Source: Catenuloplanes indicus
Lineage (GTDB): Bacteria; Actinomycetota; Actinomycetes; Mycobacteriales; Micromonosporaceae
Direction: 5' to 3'
Assembly (NCBI RefSeq): GCF_030813715.1
Contig: NZ_JAUSUZ010000001.1
Location: forward strand, 434,001 to 498,000
DNA: 64,000 bases
In this document: positions 27,986 to 36,515 of the stretch, one piece after another
How the letters are laid out: each line of letters starts with the position of its first letter
Numbering within the stretch: position 1 is the first letter of the stretch
Made by a program: the position numbers and the translations under genes
Notes under the pieces: model-generated
Told to the model about the DNA's origin: nothing
What the model saw: only the letters and a program-made list of their open reading frames with translations
Databases searched by the model: none

Positions 27986-29449
27986 ATGTCCGTCACCCCC
28001 GAGGTCACCGCGCCCGCCCCGGCCTCGACACCCGTCCCCCGTCGCGCGAACGGCGGGTCCGCGTTCGGCGCGCTGCTGCTGCGCGTGCACTTCTACGCCG
28101 GCCTGATGATCGCGCCGTTCCTGATCGTCGCGGCCGTCACCGGTCTGCTGTTCGTCTCCACGCCGACGCTCGACCGGATCATCTACGCCGACGAGCTGCT
28201 GGTCGCCGACGCCGGTGGCGACACCGTCCCGGTCTCGCAGCAGCTCGCCGCGGCCCGCGCCGCACACCCCGAGGGCACGATCACGGGGGTACGGGTGAAG
28301 GGCGGCGAATGGACCACCCACGTCGACTTCTCGGTGCCGGAGCTGGCCGCGGCCGAGAAGGTGCACACCGTCTACGTGGACCCGTACACCGGGGCGGTGA
28401 CCGGGCAGCTGACCACCCAGTTCGGCTGGACGCCGCTGCAGGCCTGGCTGGACGTGCTGCATCGGGACCTGCACCTCGGCCCGGCCGGCAACCTCTACTC
28501 GGAGCTGGCCGCGAGCTGGCTGTGGGTGATCGCGCTCGGTGGGATCGTGCTGTGGTGGCGGCGCCGCCGTACCGTGCGCAAGCTCTTCGCTCCGGAACTG
28601 TCCGCCCGCAAGGGCGTGCGCCGGACCCGGGGCTGGCACGGTGCGGTCGGCGCGTGGCTGCTGGTCGGCCTGCTCGGCCTGTCCGCGACCGGTCTGACCT
28701 GGTCGAACTACGCCGGTGCGCACTTCGGGCTGCTGATCGACCAGATCAAGGGCGGCACGCCGTCCGTGTCGACCGCGCTCACCGGCGCACCGGGCGCCGA
28801 GGCCGGTGGCCACCACGGTGGCGGTGCCGTGCCGGCCACGGCCACGGACCCGGACGGGATCGACACCGCGGTCACGGTCGCCCGGGACAACGGCCTGGAC
28901 GGGCCGGTCTCGATCGTGCCGCCGGCCGACGCGCGGACGGCATGGAAGGTCAGCCAGATCGACACGCAGTTCCCGGAGCGGCTGGACAGCGTCGCGGTGG
29001 ACACCGCCACCGGCACGGTCACCGACCGGGTGGACCTCGCCGACTGGCCGTTCACCGCGAAGCTCACCAACTGGGGCATCAACGCGCACATGGGGCTGCT
29101 GTTCGGCCCGGTCAACCAGATCGTGCTGGCCGCGCTCGCGCTCGGGTTGCTCTGCATCATCTTCTGGGGCTACCGGATGTGGTGGCAGCGCCGGCCGACG
29201 CGGGACGGGCGCCGCGCGCTCGCCGGTGCGGCACCGGCGCGGGTGGACTGGCGCACGGTCCCGGCCTGGGCGATCGTGACCGGGATCCTGGTCGTGTTCG
29301 CGATCGGCTGGGCGCTGCCGCTGTTCGGCATCCCGCTCGCGGCCTTCGTCGTCGTCGACGCGATCGTGACCACGGTCCGCGACCGGCGCGGCAACGGGCG
29401 CGGTGACCGGGCTGAGGTTCCGGTGTCGCCGGCGCCGACGGGAAGCTGA
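27986..29449 (+). CDS. PepSY-associated TM-helix protein
   Basis: 487 residues; GAGGAA precedes ATG 27986. Four membrane segments in the usual order: near 30-60 (LLLRVHFYAGLMIAPFLIVAAVTGLLF), about 170-190 (SWLWVIALGGIVLWW) next to the HRDLHLG motif, about 215-235, and a C-terminal pair (VLAALALGLLCIIFWGYRMWW; AIVTGILVVFAIGWALP). Two PepSY-like extracytoplasmic regions lie between (VYVDPYTGAVTGQL; VAVDTATGTVTDRV). A Gly/His-rich GGHHGGG loop may bind metal. Relatives act in iron or copper reduction/uptake. Divergent from DUF2243-ctaG, supporting a metal-handling role. Confidence 0.85.
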   Translation: MSVTPEVTAPAPASTPVPRRANGGSAFGALLLRVHFYAGLMIAPFLIVAAVTGLLFVSTPTLDRIIYADELLVADAGGDTVPVSQQLAAARAAHPEGTITGVRVKGGEWTTHVDFSVPELAAAEKVHTVYVDPYTGAVTGQLTTQFGWTPLQAWLDVLHRDLHLGPAGNLYSELAASWLWVIALGGIVLWWRRRRTVRKLFAPELSARKGVRRTRGWHGAVGAWLLVGLLGLSATGLTWSNYAGAHFGLLIDQIKGGTPSVSTALTGAPGAEAGGHHGGGAVPATATDPDGIDTAVTVARDNGLDGPVSIVPPADARTAWKVSQIDTQFPERLDSVAVDTATGTVTDRVDLADWPFTAKLTNWGINAHMGLLFGPVNQIVLAALALGLLCIIFWGYRMWWQRRPTRDGRRALAGAAPARVDWRTVPAWAIVTGILVVFAIGWALPLFGIPLAAFVVVDAIVTTVRDRRGNGRGDRAEVPVSPAPTGS

Positions 29450-29491
29450 GCCGACGCCGCCCGGCCCGGCCGGTGCGATCGCGGTCAGCGG

Positions 29492-29980
29492 TCACCCCGG
29501 CCGGGCCGGTACGTCGCGGAGGTCGTCCAGCTCGGCGAGGTACATCGCCTGCATGCGGGCGAAGTGCCGGGCCAGCAGCCGGACCTCACCGGCGCTGTAG
29601 CCCTCGGCCAGCTGTGCGGCCCGCGCGGCGAACCGCTCGTAGGGCCGCTCCAGCTCGGCGGCCCGCTCCGGCCGCAGTGTGACGATCACCCGCCGCCGGT
29701 CCGCCGGGTCGCGCTCGGCCGTCACGTAGCCCGCCTGCTGGAGCCGGCGCAGCATGCTGGTCACCGCGCCGGTGGTGAGGCCGGTCCGCGCCGCGACCTG
29801 CCCGGCGGTGGCGGAGCCGGCGTCGGCCAGGAAGTCCAGGCACTCCAGGTCGCTGACGGTGAGGCCGAGCCGGTCCGCGATCGTGGACCGGAACACCGTG
29901 GACAGCCGCGTCATCTCCCGCCCGGCGCGCATCAGGTCGGCGATCGCGGCGGCACGCTCATCGGGCATGCCCGCAATCAT
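29492..29980 (-). CDS. MarR family transcriptional regulator
   Basis: 162 residues starting at ATG 29980, which overlaps the monooxygenase stop by four bases; ATG 29968 is the alternative. Winged helix: LTVSDLECLDFLADAGSATAGQVAARTGLTTGAVTSMLRRLQQAGYVTAERDPADRRR (read as motifs along 40-95). The R-DPxDRR wing is diagnostic. It is translated with the FAD monooxygenase and probably binds the palindrome at 31228-31250, controlling its own operon in response to a phenolic or drug-like ligand. Confidence 0.88.
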   Translation of the reverse strand: MIAGMPDERAAAIADLMRAGREMTRLSTVFRSTIADRLGLTVSDLECLDFLADAGSATAGQVAARTGLTTGAVTSMLRRLQQAGYVTAERDPADRRRVIVTLRPERAAELERPYERFAARAAQLAEGYSAGEVRLLARHFARMQAMYLAELDDLRDVPARPG

Positions 29981-31224
29981 GCCTCCGGTACGGTGACCGG
30001 GTGCAGCCGCGGTAGCAGCCGGGTCAGCACCCAGTGCGGTGCGGCCGCGCCGCCGGTGAGGCGGCGCATCAGCCCGGCCGCGGTGTCCACGGCGCGGAAC
30101 GCGTACGGCACCATCTCGTCCTGGTAGCCGGCGATCGCGTCCTCCACCGTCGTGCCACCGGCCCGCGCCTCGGCCAGCCGCCGGCCGAGCAGCGCCGCGT
30201 CGCGCAGCGCGGTGTTGCCGCCGTGCGCGCCGAACGGCGGCATCACGTGCACCGCGTCGCCCATCATCGTCGCGCGCGGCACCGCCCACCGGACCGGGCG
30301 CCGGCCGGTCGCGAACAGGTTGAGCACCGTGGAGTCCAGCTCGGCCGTGTCGACCAGCCGCCGGATCAGCGGGTGGAAGTCCGCGCTCATCCGGGCCGCC
30401 AGGTCCCGCAGCGCCAGCAGGTCCCCGCGGACGCCGGCGGGCACCTCCGCCTGCCGCAGCAGCAGGCCCCACATGACGTAGTCGTCGCCGGTCGGCGCGT
30501 AGCTGCCCGGGGCGAGCCGGGCGAACGCGTCCCGCGGGCTCTCGCCGAACCGCATCGAGGTGAAGAAGAACGCGCGGCCCGGCCGGTCGGCCAGCGCCAG
30601 GACCCCGCTGGTGCGCAGCGCGTCCGGGATGACGCTGACGCCGTCGCGCCGCAGCGGCGACCGGCCGTAGACGCCGGCCATCGGCGTGTTCTCCGGGCCC
30701 GCGTCCGGCATCAGCTGTGCGCGCAGCGCCGAGCCGACGCCGTCCGCGCCCACCACGACGGTCGCGCCGGCGGCACCACCGTCGGCGAACCGGAGCCGGA
30801 GCCCGGCCGGGCCGCCGTCCTCCACCGCGACCGCGGACCGGCCGTAGTGGACGCGCCCGTCCAGCCCGGAGAGCAGGATCGACCGCAGCGTGAGCCGGTC
30901 GACCTGGCGGGTCGCGTGCGGCTCGTCCTTGAACGTGATGGTGAACGCGTCCCGCAGCCGGCTGTCCGTGAAGCGCAGGTGCCCGCCGGGTTCGTCGCCG
31001 GTGGCCAGCGCCAGCCGGTGCAGCGGGCGGGGCAGGCTCTCGCGCAGCGCCGACAGCCCGTACCGGTCGAGGATGATCCGGTAGCCCTGCCGCCGGACGA
31101 ACGGGCCGGGATCGCGCTCGTAGACGTGCACGTCGATGCCGGCGCGCACCAGGTACTGGGCGAGGCAGAGGCCGGAGAGGCCGGCACCGGCGATCGTCAC
31201 TGAGAAGTCGGTCGATATGCCCAT
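29977..31224 (-). CDS. FAD-dependent monooxygenase (aromatic/tetracycline hydroxylase type)
   Basis: 415 residues. N-terminal FAD fold VTIAGAGLSGLCLAQYLVRAGIDVHVYERD (GxGxxG at about 12-17, Glu at the end of strand 2), DG-type motif VVVGADGVGSALR, and the second FAD motif MGDAVHVMPPFGAHGGNTALRDA. These are the motifs of group A flavin monooxygenases that hydroxylate aromatic or tetracycline-like compounds with NAD(P)H. First gene of a two-gene operon with a MarR regulator, an arrangement typical for drug or phenol detoxification. The start ATG 31224 is preceded only by AT-rich sequence, with no ribosome site visible, so the mRNA may have a very short leader. Confidence 0.88.
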   Translation of the reverse strand: MGISTDFSVTIAGAGLSGLCLAQYLVRAGIDVHVYERDPGPFVRRQGYRIILDRYGLSALRESLPRPLHRLALATGDEPGGHLRFTDSRLRDAFTITFKDEPHATRQVDRLTLRSILLSGLDGRVHYGRSAVAVEDGGPAGLRLRFADGGAAGATVVVGADGVGSALRAQLMPDAGPENTPMAGVYGRSPLRRDGVSVIPDALRTSGVLALADRPGRAFFFTSMRFGESPRDAFARLAPGSYAPTGDDYVMWGLLLRQAEVPAGVRGDLLALRDLAARMSADFHPLIRRLVDTAELDSTVLNLFATGRRPVRWAVPRATMMGDAVHVMPPFGAHGGNTALRDAALLGRRLAEARAGGTTVEDAIAGYQDEMVPYAFRAVDTAAGLMRRLTGGAAAPHWVLTRLLPRLHPVTVPEA

Positions 31225-31227
31225 ATG

Positions 31228-31250
31228 ATTATCTTAATGACTAAGATGAT
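31228..31250. promoter_or_regulatory. MarR-type operator palindrome
   Basis: ATTATCTTA (31228-31236) and TAAGATGAT (31242-31250) form 9-bp arms with one mismatch around ATGAC. The site is very AT-rich in a GC-rich genome, begins four bases before the monooxygenase start and lies about 95 bases before the divergent reductase. Assigned to the MarR protein of this operon by position. Confidence 0.65.
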
Positions 31251-31343
31251 TTGGGCAAGGCCACCGGCATGCCACTCCGGGCCGATCGGCCCTGCCGGGC
31301 GCACGCCGGGCGGCGCATGCTGCAGCCGGCAAAGGAGGCGCAC

Positions 31344-31874
31344 ATGCGTCGATGGCTGCGGGACCGGCTGTACGCGGCGAAACGCCGGATGTATCCCGAT
31401 GATCGGCCCGGGCGGCTCGCCCGCTGGCTGAACCGGCTGGACGCGGCGCAGTACGGCGCCGGCCTGCTGTCCCCGCGCCGGGCGGTGACACTGGAGGTGA
31501 CCGGGCGGCGCACCGGCCGGCCGATATCGGTGCCGGTCGTGGTCGCGACGCTCGGCGACGACCGCTATCTGGTCTCGATGCTCGGCGAGCGGGCCAACTG
31601 GGTGCACAACGTCCGGGCGGCCGGCGGCCGGGCCGTGCTGCGCCGGGGCCGCCGCGAGGCCGTGCTGCTGACCGAGGTGCCGGCGGAGCAGCGCCCGCCG
31701 GTGTTGCGCCGCTACCTGCGGCTCGCGCCCGGAGCGAGACCACACATGCCGATCACGGCCGGATCGTCCGAGGCCGAACTCCGTACCGCGGCATCGGCTT
31801 TTCCGGTTTTCCGGGTCCGGCCCCGCACAGCGGTACGCGGAGGGCCCCGGGGAGCCCTCCGCGATCATGGATAG
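31344..31874 (+). CDS. Deazaflavin-dependent nitroreductase family protein (DUF385)
   Basis: 176 residues; AAAGGAGG lies six bases before ATG 31344. The split-barrel core reads RRAVTLEVTGRRTGRPISVPVVVATLGDDRYLVSMLGERANWVHNVRAAGG, which is the F420-dependent nitroreductase/quinone reductase family (Ddn-like). Such proteins use reduced F420 to reduce quinones or nitro compounds. It is divergent from the MarR/FAD-monooxygenase operon and may share its operator, implying joint redox detoxification. The last codons lie in a hairpin-forming tail (RPRTAVRGGPRGALRDHG), so the original stop may have been lost and the C-terminus extended. Confidence 0.82.
   Translation: MRRWLRDRLYAAKRRMYPDDRPGRLARWLNRLDAAQYGAGLLSPRRAVTLEVTGRRTGRPISVPVVVATLGDDRYLVSMLGERANWVHNVRAAGGRAVLRRGRREAVLLTEVPAEQRPPVLRRYLRLAPGARPHMPITAGSSEAELRTAASAFPVFRVRPRTAVRGGPRGALRDHG
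31836..31863. terminator. Bidirectional hairpin between convergent genes
   Basis: CGCGGAGGGC (31836-31845) pairs perfectly with GCCCTCCGCG (31854-31863). It overlaps the last codons of the reductase and lies 15 bases past the stop of the convergent DUF4360 gene. Confidence 0.6.
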
Positions 31875-31878
31875 CGAT

Positions 31879-32529
31879 TCAGCACCGCGTCCAGCTGACG
31901 TTGAACAGCGTGTCCACGTCGCCCTCGCCGGTGTTCATCGACATGCTGCTGGTGTAGCCGGACGTGCCGCCGTCCACGCGCAGCTCGGTGTTGACGTTCA
32001 GGACCCGCTGCGCGGTGCAGGGCGTGTAGATCAGCACCGGCGCCACGTCCCGGGTCGACCAGAAGCCGCCGAGCGGGCCGGTGAAGGTCTCCTCGGTGCT
32101 GCTGTTCTCGGACGAGCCCTGCCAGTAGTAGTTCGTGCGCTGCAGGGCCGTCGCGCCGGAGTGCAGCCGGGCGCGGCCCCGGTACTCCGCCTCCGCGATC
32201 GCGAACGTCCACCCCGCCGGAACCGTGATCAGGACGCCGATCTGGCAGTTCTTGCGACGCTCCACCAGGGCGGCGCCGCCACCCGAGTAGGCCACGAAGT
32301 CGTAGTACCTGATCCGGAAGCCGGACTTGTCGGACTTGGTGGTCACCGACGCCGTGCCGGGCGGGCAGCCGGAGCCACTGGCGGCCAGCACCTCGACGGT
32401 GACCGCGCCCTCGGGGACGGCGGCCGCGACCTGGCCCGCGTGCGCCGGCGCGGACAGCGGCAGGGCAAGAACCGTGCCGAGTGCGGCGGCGAGAACCGCG
32501 TGCCTCGCGCCGGCGGGGTTTCTTCTCAT
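31879..32529 (-). CDS. Secreted DUF4360 protein (copy A)
   Basis: 216 residues; GAAGGA five bases before ATG 32529. Signal peptide ends LSAPAHA. DUF4360 features: VLAASGSGCPPGTASV, ERRKNCQIGVLITVPAGWTFAI, a YRGRARL strand, and VLNVNTELRVDGG ending SWTRC. Four cysteines at fixed places suggest two disulfides. The family is secreted by fungi and actinomycetes with no known function. Its closest relative in the window is the divergent gene at 32958. Confidence 0.82.
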   Translation of the reverse strand: MRRNPAGARHAVLAAALGTVLALPLSAPAHAGQVAAAVPEGAVTVEVLAASGSGCPPGTASVTTKSDKSGFRIRYYDFVAYSGGGAALVERRKNCQIGVLITVPAGWTFAIAEAEYRGRARLHSGATALQRTNYYWQGSSENSSTEETFTGPLGGFWSTRDVAPVLIYTPCTAQRVLNVNTELRVDGGTSGYTSSMSMNTGEGDVDTLFNVSWTRC

Positions 32530-32957
32530 TGCATTCCTTCCCGTCATGGTTGCGATATCAACCGGTGCCTCGCGGACGCCTCATCGCCAATCCGGCCCAT
32601 CACGCGCCGCCCCGCCAAGATTCTTGTGATGGGGTACGTCAGGGCTCCGGCCGGTTGCCGCTAGAGAATGTATGCCCGACCATGCCCCTCGCACAAGCAT
32701 TGGCGTTGATCGATGTTAACGATGGTGGTGAAATCGATCTATACCGCGTTCGGCCGTACGTTAGACACGCATTTGGGTCGTTTTCGAAATGCCCTTCGCG
32801 CCAACCCTAGCAAGTGGTTGGTATACCAATTCCCCCGGCCCAGCATCGCCATCCATTTACTGCACAATGGGACCAGAGTTTAAACATTGACGTTCATCTA
32901 TGTCGCCTTTACCGTTGTCCCGGCGCGCGCACTGTCGTTCACCACGGAGGGAGTTCC
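32530..32957. other. AT-richer divergent promoter region of the DUF4360 pair
   Basis: 428 bases without a gene, clearly lower in GC than the flanks (for example GATCGATGTTAACGATGG near 32708 and TTTAAACATTGACG near 32880). Repeated GATCGAT/ATCGATC-like elements occur near 32708 and 32732. It should hold promoters for both secreted genes; no single operator stands out. Confidence 0.4.
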
Positions 32958-33602
32958 ATGCGTAAACTGCTGCAAGCCGGAACCGCACTGGCGCTGATCG
33001 CCGCCTCACTGTTCGCGGGCTCGCCCGCGTCCGCCGGAAACATCCTGGACGATCCGCCGGCCGATCACATCGTCATCGATCTCGTGGCGATGGCCGGTTC
33101 CGGCTGCCGGCCCGGCTCGGCCGCCGTCGCGGTCTCACCGGACAACACCGCGTTCACCGCGATCTACAGCGATTACCTGGCCCAGGCGGGCCCGGGCATC
33201 GCCACCACCGAGGGCCGCAAGAACTGCCAGCTCAACGTGCTGGTGCACGTTCCGCAGGGCTTCACGTTCGCGATCACCAAGGTCGACTACCGCGGGTACG
33301 GGCTGCTGCAGACCGGTGCGGTCGCCTCCCAGCGGGCCAACTACTACTTCCAGGGCATGACGCAGGGCACCTACGTCAACCACCCGATCACCGCGCCGCT
33401 GGACGACAACTGGATCGCCAGCGACGAGGTCCCGATCGCCGCGGTCGTCTGGCACCCGTGCGGCGAGCTGCGCAACCTCAACATCAACACGGAGCTGCGG
33501 GTGTCGAAGGGCACCTCGACCACCGCGAGCTTCCTGACCATGGACTCCACCGACGGCAGCATCTCCACCACCTACCACTTCGCATGGCAGCGCTGCCGGT
33601 AA
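32958..33602 (+). CDS. Secreted DUF4360 protein (copy B)
   Basis: 214 residues; GGAGGGAG just before ATG 32958. Signal peptide MRKLLQAGTALALIAASLF ends SPASA. It matches copy A across its length: MAGSGCRPGSAAVAV, EGRKNCQLNVLVHVPQGFTFAI, YRGYGLLQTGAVASQRANYYFQG, LNINTELRVSKG, and WQRC at the end. The four cysteines correspond. The divergent arrangement implies duplication and inversion with a shared control region. Function unknown. Confidence 0.82.
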   Translation: MRKLLQAGTALALIAASLFAGSPASAGNILDDPPADHIVIDLVAMAGSGCRPGSAAVAVSPDNTAFTAIYSDYLAQAGPGIATTEGRKNCQLNVLVHVPQGFTFAITKVDYRGYGLLQTGAVASQRANYYFQGMTQGTYVNHPITAPLDDNWIASDEVPIAAVVWHPCGELRNLNINTELRVSKGTSTTASFLTMDSTDGSISTTYHFAWQRCR

Positions 33603-33619
33603 CACGACCGGCCCGACCG

Positions 33620-33656
33620 TGGCGGGGGCTCCGGGGCACCGGCGGCCCCCGCCACC
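33620..33656 (+). terminator. Hairpin terminator after DUF4360 copy B
   Basis: GTGGCGGGGGC at 33620-33630 pairs perfectly with 33646-33656 (11 bp). Confidence 0.6.
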
Positions 33657-33761
33657 GTGCGCCCGACCTCTCAGGTACCACCGCGCACTGCCGATGTCCT
33701 GGGTGAGGCATGCCTGACGGTCTCGGCACGACTGTTGACGAAGAGCGGCACGGGACAGTAG

Positions 33762-36383
33762 ATGAGCTTCGGGACGTCGCTGGTCCGTACGATCGCGTTC
33801 GCGCTCGTATACGCCGGCGCGACGTACGCCGGCCGGCTGACGGTGCTGGACGAGACGAATCTGAGCCTGGTCTGGCCGGCCGCCGGGGTGTCCGCCCTGT
33901 GGCTGCTGGTGCAGTACGACTCCCGGTGGCGGATCCTGGACCTCGCGGCGCTGGCCGCGGTCACCGTCGTGATCAACATGGCGACCGGCGCGCCCGCCAC
34001 GCTGGCGCTGTGGTTCGTCGCCGCCAACCTCGTACAGGCGTCGGTCTTCGCCTGGCTGTTCCGGCGGTGGCTGCCCCGGCTGTGGGGCGGCGGGGGCCAC
34101 CGGCCGCTGGCGCGGCTGGCCGAGCTGTGGCGCCTGCTCACCGCCGCCTTCGCCGGCACCGTGTGCGGCGCGGCGCTCGGGCCGACCGGGGTATGGGTGG
34201 TCAACGGCTTCTACTCGTGGCCGGCGACCGCGGTGTGGCTGACCCGCAACACGGTGAGCATCCTGCTGATCGGCGCGGCCGGCATCCGCCTCGGCCAGCT
34301 CGTGCACGCCCGGCGCCGGGACCCGGCCCGGCGCCCGGTCTGGCACCACTGGCGGGACGTTCCGCCGCGCCGCCGGCTGGAGTACCTGTTCGTCGTGCTG
34401 CTCTCCGCCGCGGTCTACACCGCCGTGTTCGGCGTCGACCACCGGCTGCCACTGGCGTTCACCGTCTTCGTGCTGACCGTGTGGGCCGCCCAGCGGCTGC
34501 ACACCACGTTCGTGGTGCTGCACGACCTGGCGTTCGGCACGCTGGCGGTGCTGTTCACGCTGCACGGCACCGGCGTCTTCGCCCACATCCCCTCGCACGC
34601 CGCCCGGGCGCTGGTCGCACAGGCGTTCGTCGGCGTCATCGCGGTGGTCGGCCTGGCGCTGGCGCTGGGCCGGGACGAGCGGGCCGCCCTGGTCAGGCAG
34701 GTCCGCTCGGCCGAGCACGCCGCGGGCCGGCAGGCCGGGATGCTGAGCGCCATCGTCGAGTCGATGGCCGAGGGCCTCACCGTCGTCGACGAGGACGGCC
34801 GGTTCCTGTTGCGCAACCCGGCGGTGAGCCGGCTCGCCGGCGGCGTCACGAGCGACACCGGCCGGATGGCGCAGCCCGGCTACTACGGCCTGTTCCATCC
34901 GGACGGCCGGCCGCTGGCCCCGGACGAGATGCCCTACCGGCGGGCCCTCAACGGCGCGGGCGTGCGGAACATGGACATCCTGATCCGCAACCCCGGCGTA
35001 CCGGACGGCCGGCTGCTCAGCGTCAGTTCCACCGCGCTGCCCGACGGCACCGACGGCCGCCGCTACGCGGTCACCGTGTTCCACGACGTGACCGCGGAGC
35101 GACGGCACCGAGACGAGCTCGCCTCGTTCGCCGGCACCGTCGCGCACGACCTGCAGAACCCGCTCACCACGGTCGAGGGGTGGAGCGAGGAACTCGCCGA
35201 GACCCTCGCCGAGCGCGGTGACCACCCGGCCACGGCCGAGATGACGGACGCGACGCGGCGCATCCGGCGAGCCGCTGCCCGCATGCGCAACCTGATCAAC
35301 GACCTGCTGGCGTACACCACCGCGCGCGACGCCACGCTCCAGCCGACCGTGGTGAACCTGCACGAGCTGGCCGGCGACATCGCCACCGCCCGCATCGACC
35401 AGGCGGAGAGCAACGGTACCCCGGTACCCACGTTCGACATCGGCGCGCTGGACCACGTGTACGCCGACCCGGTGCTGGTCCGGCAGCTGCTGGAGAACCT
35501 GATCGGCAACGCCGTCAAGTACACCGCGCCCGGCGTGACGCCGCGGATCGGCGTCGGCACCGCCCGCGCGGACGGGCGCGTCACCGTGACCGTCGACGAC
35601 AACGGCATCGGCATCCCGCTCGATCAGCGGAAGTCGGTCTTCGACAACTTCCACCGCGCCCACCTCGGCGGCGGATACCACGGCACGGGTCTCGGCCTGG
35701 GCATCTGCAAACGCATCGTGGAACGCCACGGCGGCACGATCAGCGCCACCGGCAATCCCACGGGCACCGGTGCCCGCATCGTGCTCACGCTGCCCGCGGA
35801 CGCGATCACCGTACCTGCCGAGCCCGTGACCGAGGACCCGGCGCCCGAGCCCGGCCCGGCTCCGCAGCCCGGCCCGGCCCCGGCGCCCGGCCCCGCCCCC
35901 GGACCGGCCCCCGGCCCCGCACGGCCGCCCGCGCCGTCGTTCGAGCGCGCCGCCGGCCTGGTCCTGGACTACCTGCACGAACGGATGCCGCTGGCGTTCT
36001 GGTCGGTCACCCGCGTGGAGAACGGCCGGCAGACCTACCTCTACCTCGACGCCGACAACGGCTACGGGCTCCGGCAGGGGCAGAGTCACCCCTGGGAGCA
36101 GAGCTACTGCATCCACATGGCCGCCGGTACCGCACCCGCGGTCGCGCTGGACGCACGCCAGGTGCCGGCCTACGCGAACGCCGGCGTCAACGCGCTGCTC
36201 GAGATCGGCACCTACGCCGGCGCGGTCATCACCGAGCCGGACGGGAGCCTGTTCGGTGCCATCTGCGGGCTCGACCCGGCCAATCACACCGGCGACCCGC
36301 GGATGGCCGACGCGGAGCCGCTGCTCGCGCTGCTCGGCCGGCTGCTGACCGTCGCACTGGCCGCGGACCGCGCGCGGGGCTGA
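33762..36383 (+). CDS. MASE1-PAS-histidine kinase with C-terminal GAF domain
   Basis: 873 residues. Residues ~10-300 are a MASE1 membrane sensor (LVYAGATYAGRLTVLDETNLSLVWPAAGVSALW; GFYSWPATAVWLTRNTVSILLIG). A PAS domain follows (IVESMAEGLTVVDEDGRFLLRNPAV). HisKA has phosphoacceptor H462 (VAHDLQNPLTTVEGW). HATPase boxes: NLIGNAVKYT, VDDNGIGIP, GTGLGLGICKRIVERHGG. A Pro-rich PGPAP-repeat linker (about 690-725) leads to a GAF-like domain (LVLDYLHERMPLAFWSVTRV; WEQSYCIHMAAGTAP; TYAGAVITEPDGSLFGAICGLDP). GAF after the kinase core is unusual; it may bind a small molecule or act in output. No response regulator is adjacent. Confidence 0.88.
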   Translation: MSFGTSLVRTIAFALVYAGATYAGRLTVLDETNLSLVWPAAGVSALWLLVQYDSRWRILDLAALAAVTVVINMATGAPATLALWFVAANLVQASVFAWLFRRWLPRLWGGGGHRPLARLAELWRLLTAAFAGTVCGAALGPTGVWVVNGFYSWPATAVWLTRNTVSILLIGAAGIRLGQLVHARRRDPARRPVWHHWRDVPPRRRLEYLFVVLLSAAVYTAVFGVDHRLPLAFTVFVLTVWAAQRLHTTFVVLHDLAFGTLAVLFTLHGTGVFAHIPSHAARALVAQAFVGVIAVVGLALALGRDERAALVRQVRSAEHAAGRQAGMLSAIVESMAEGLTVVDEDGRFLLRNPAVSRLAGGVTSDTGRMAQPGYYGLFHPDGRPLAPDEMPYRRALNGAGVRNMDILIRNPGVPDGRLLSVSSTALPDGTDGRRYAVTVFHDVTAERRHRDELASFAGTVAHDLQNPLTTVEGWSEELAETLAERGDHPATAEMTDATRRIRRAAARMRNLINDLLAYTTARDATLQPTVVNLHELAGDIATARIDQAESNGTPVPTFDIGALDHVYADPVLVRQLLENLIGNAVKYTAPGVTPRIGVGTARADGRVTVTVDDNGIGIPLDQRKSVFDNFHRAHLGGGYHGTGLGLGICKRIVERHGGTISATGNPTGTGARIVLTLPADAITVPAEPVTEDPAPEPGPAPQPGPAPAPGPAPGPAPGPARPPAPSFERAAGLVLDYLHERMPLAFWSVTRVENGRQTYLYLDADNGYGLRQGQSHPWEQSYCIHMAAGTAPAVALDARQVPAYANAGVNALLEIGTYAGAVITEPDGSLFGAICGLDPANHTGDPRMADAEPLLALLGRLLTVALAADRARG

Positions 36384-36515
36384 GCCGGCGCGCGCCGCAC
36401 CCCGGGGGTCACCCCACGGAGGGTCCGCACACCGGCCCTCGTCACGAGGGTGCCGGAGGATGTGCGAAAGTCGGCTGGCCGGGTATGACACCACCGGCCA
36501 GGACAGGGGGTAGCG

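Noticed and set aside
36436-36450. CCCTCGT-C-ACGAGGG inverted repeat between the two kinases
   Set aside because: Only 7 bp with a one-base spacer; could be an operator but there is no regulator or second copy to support it.
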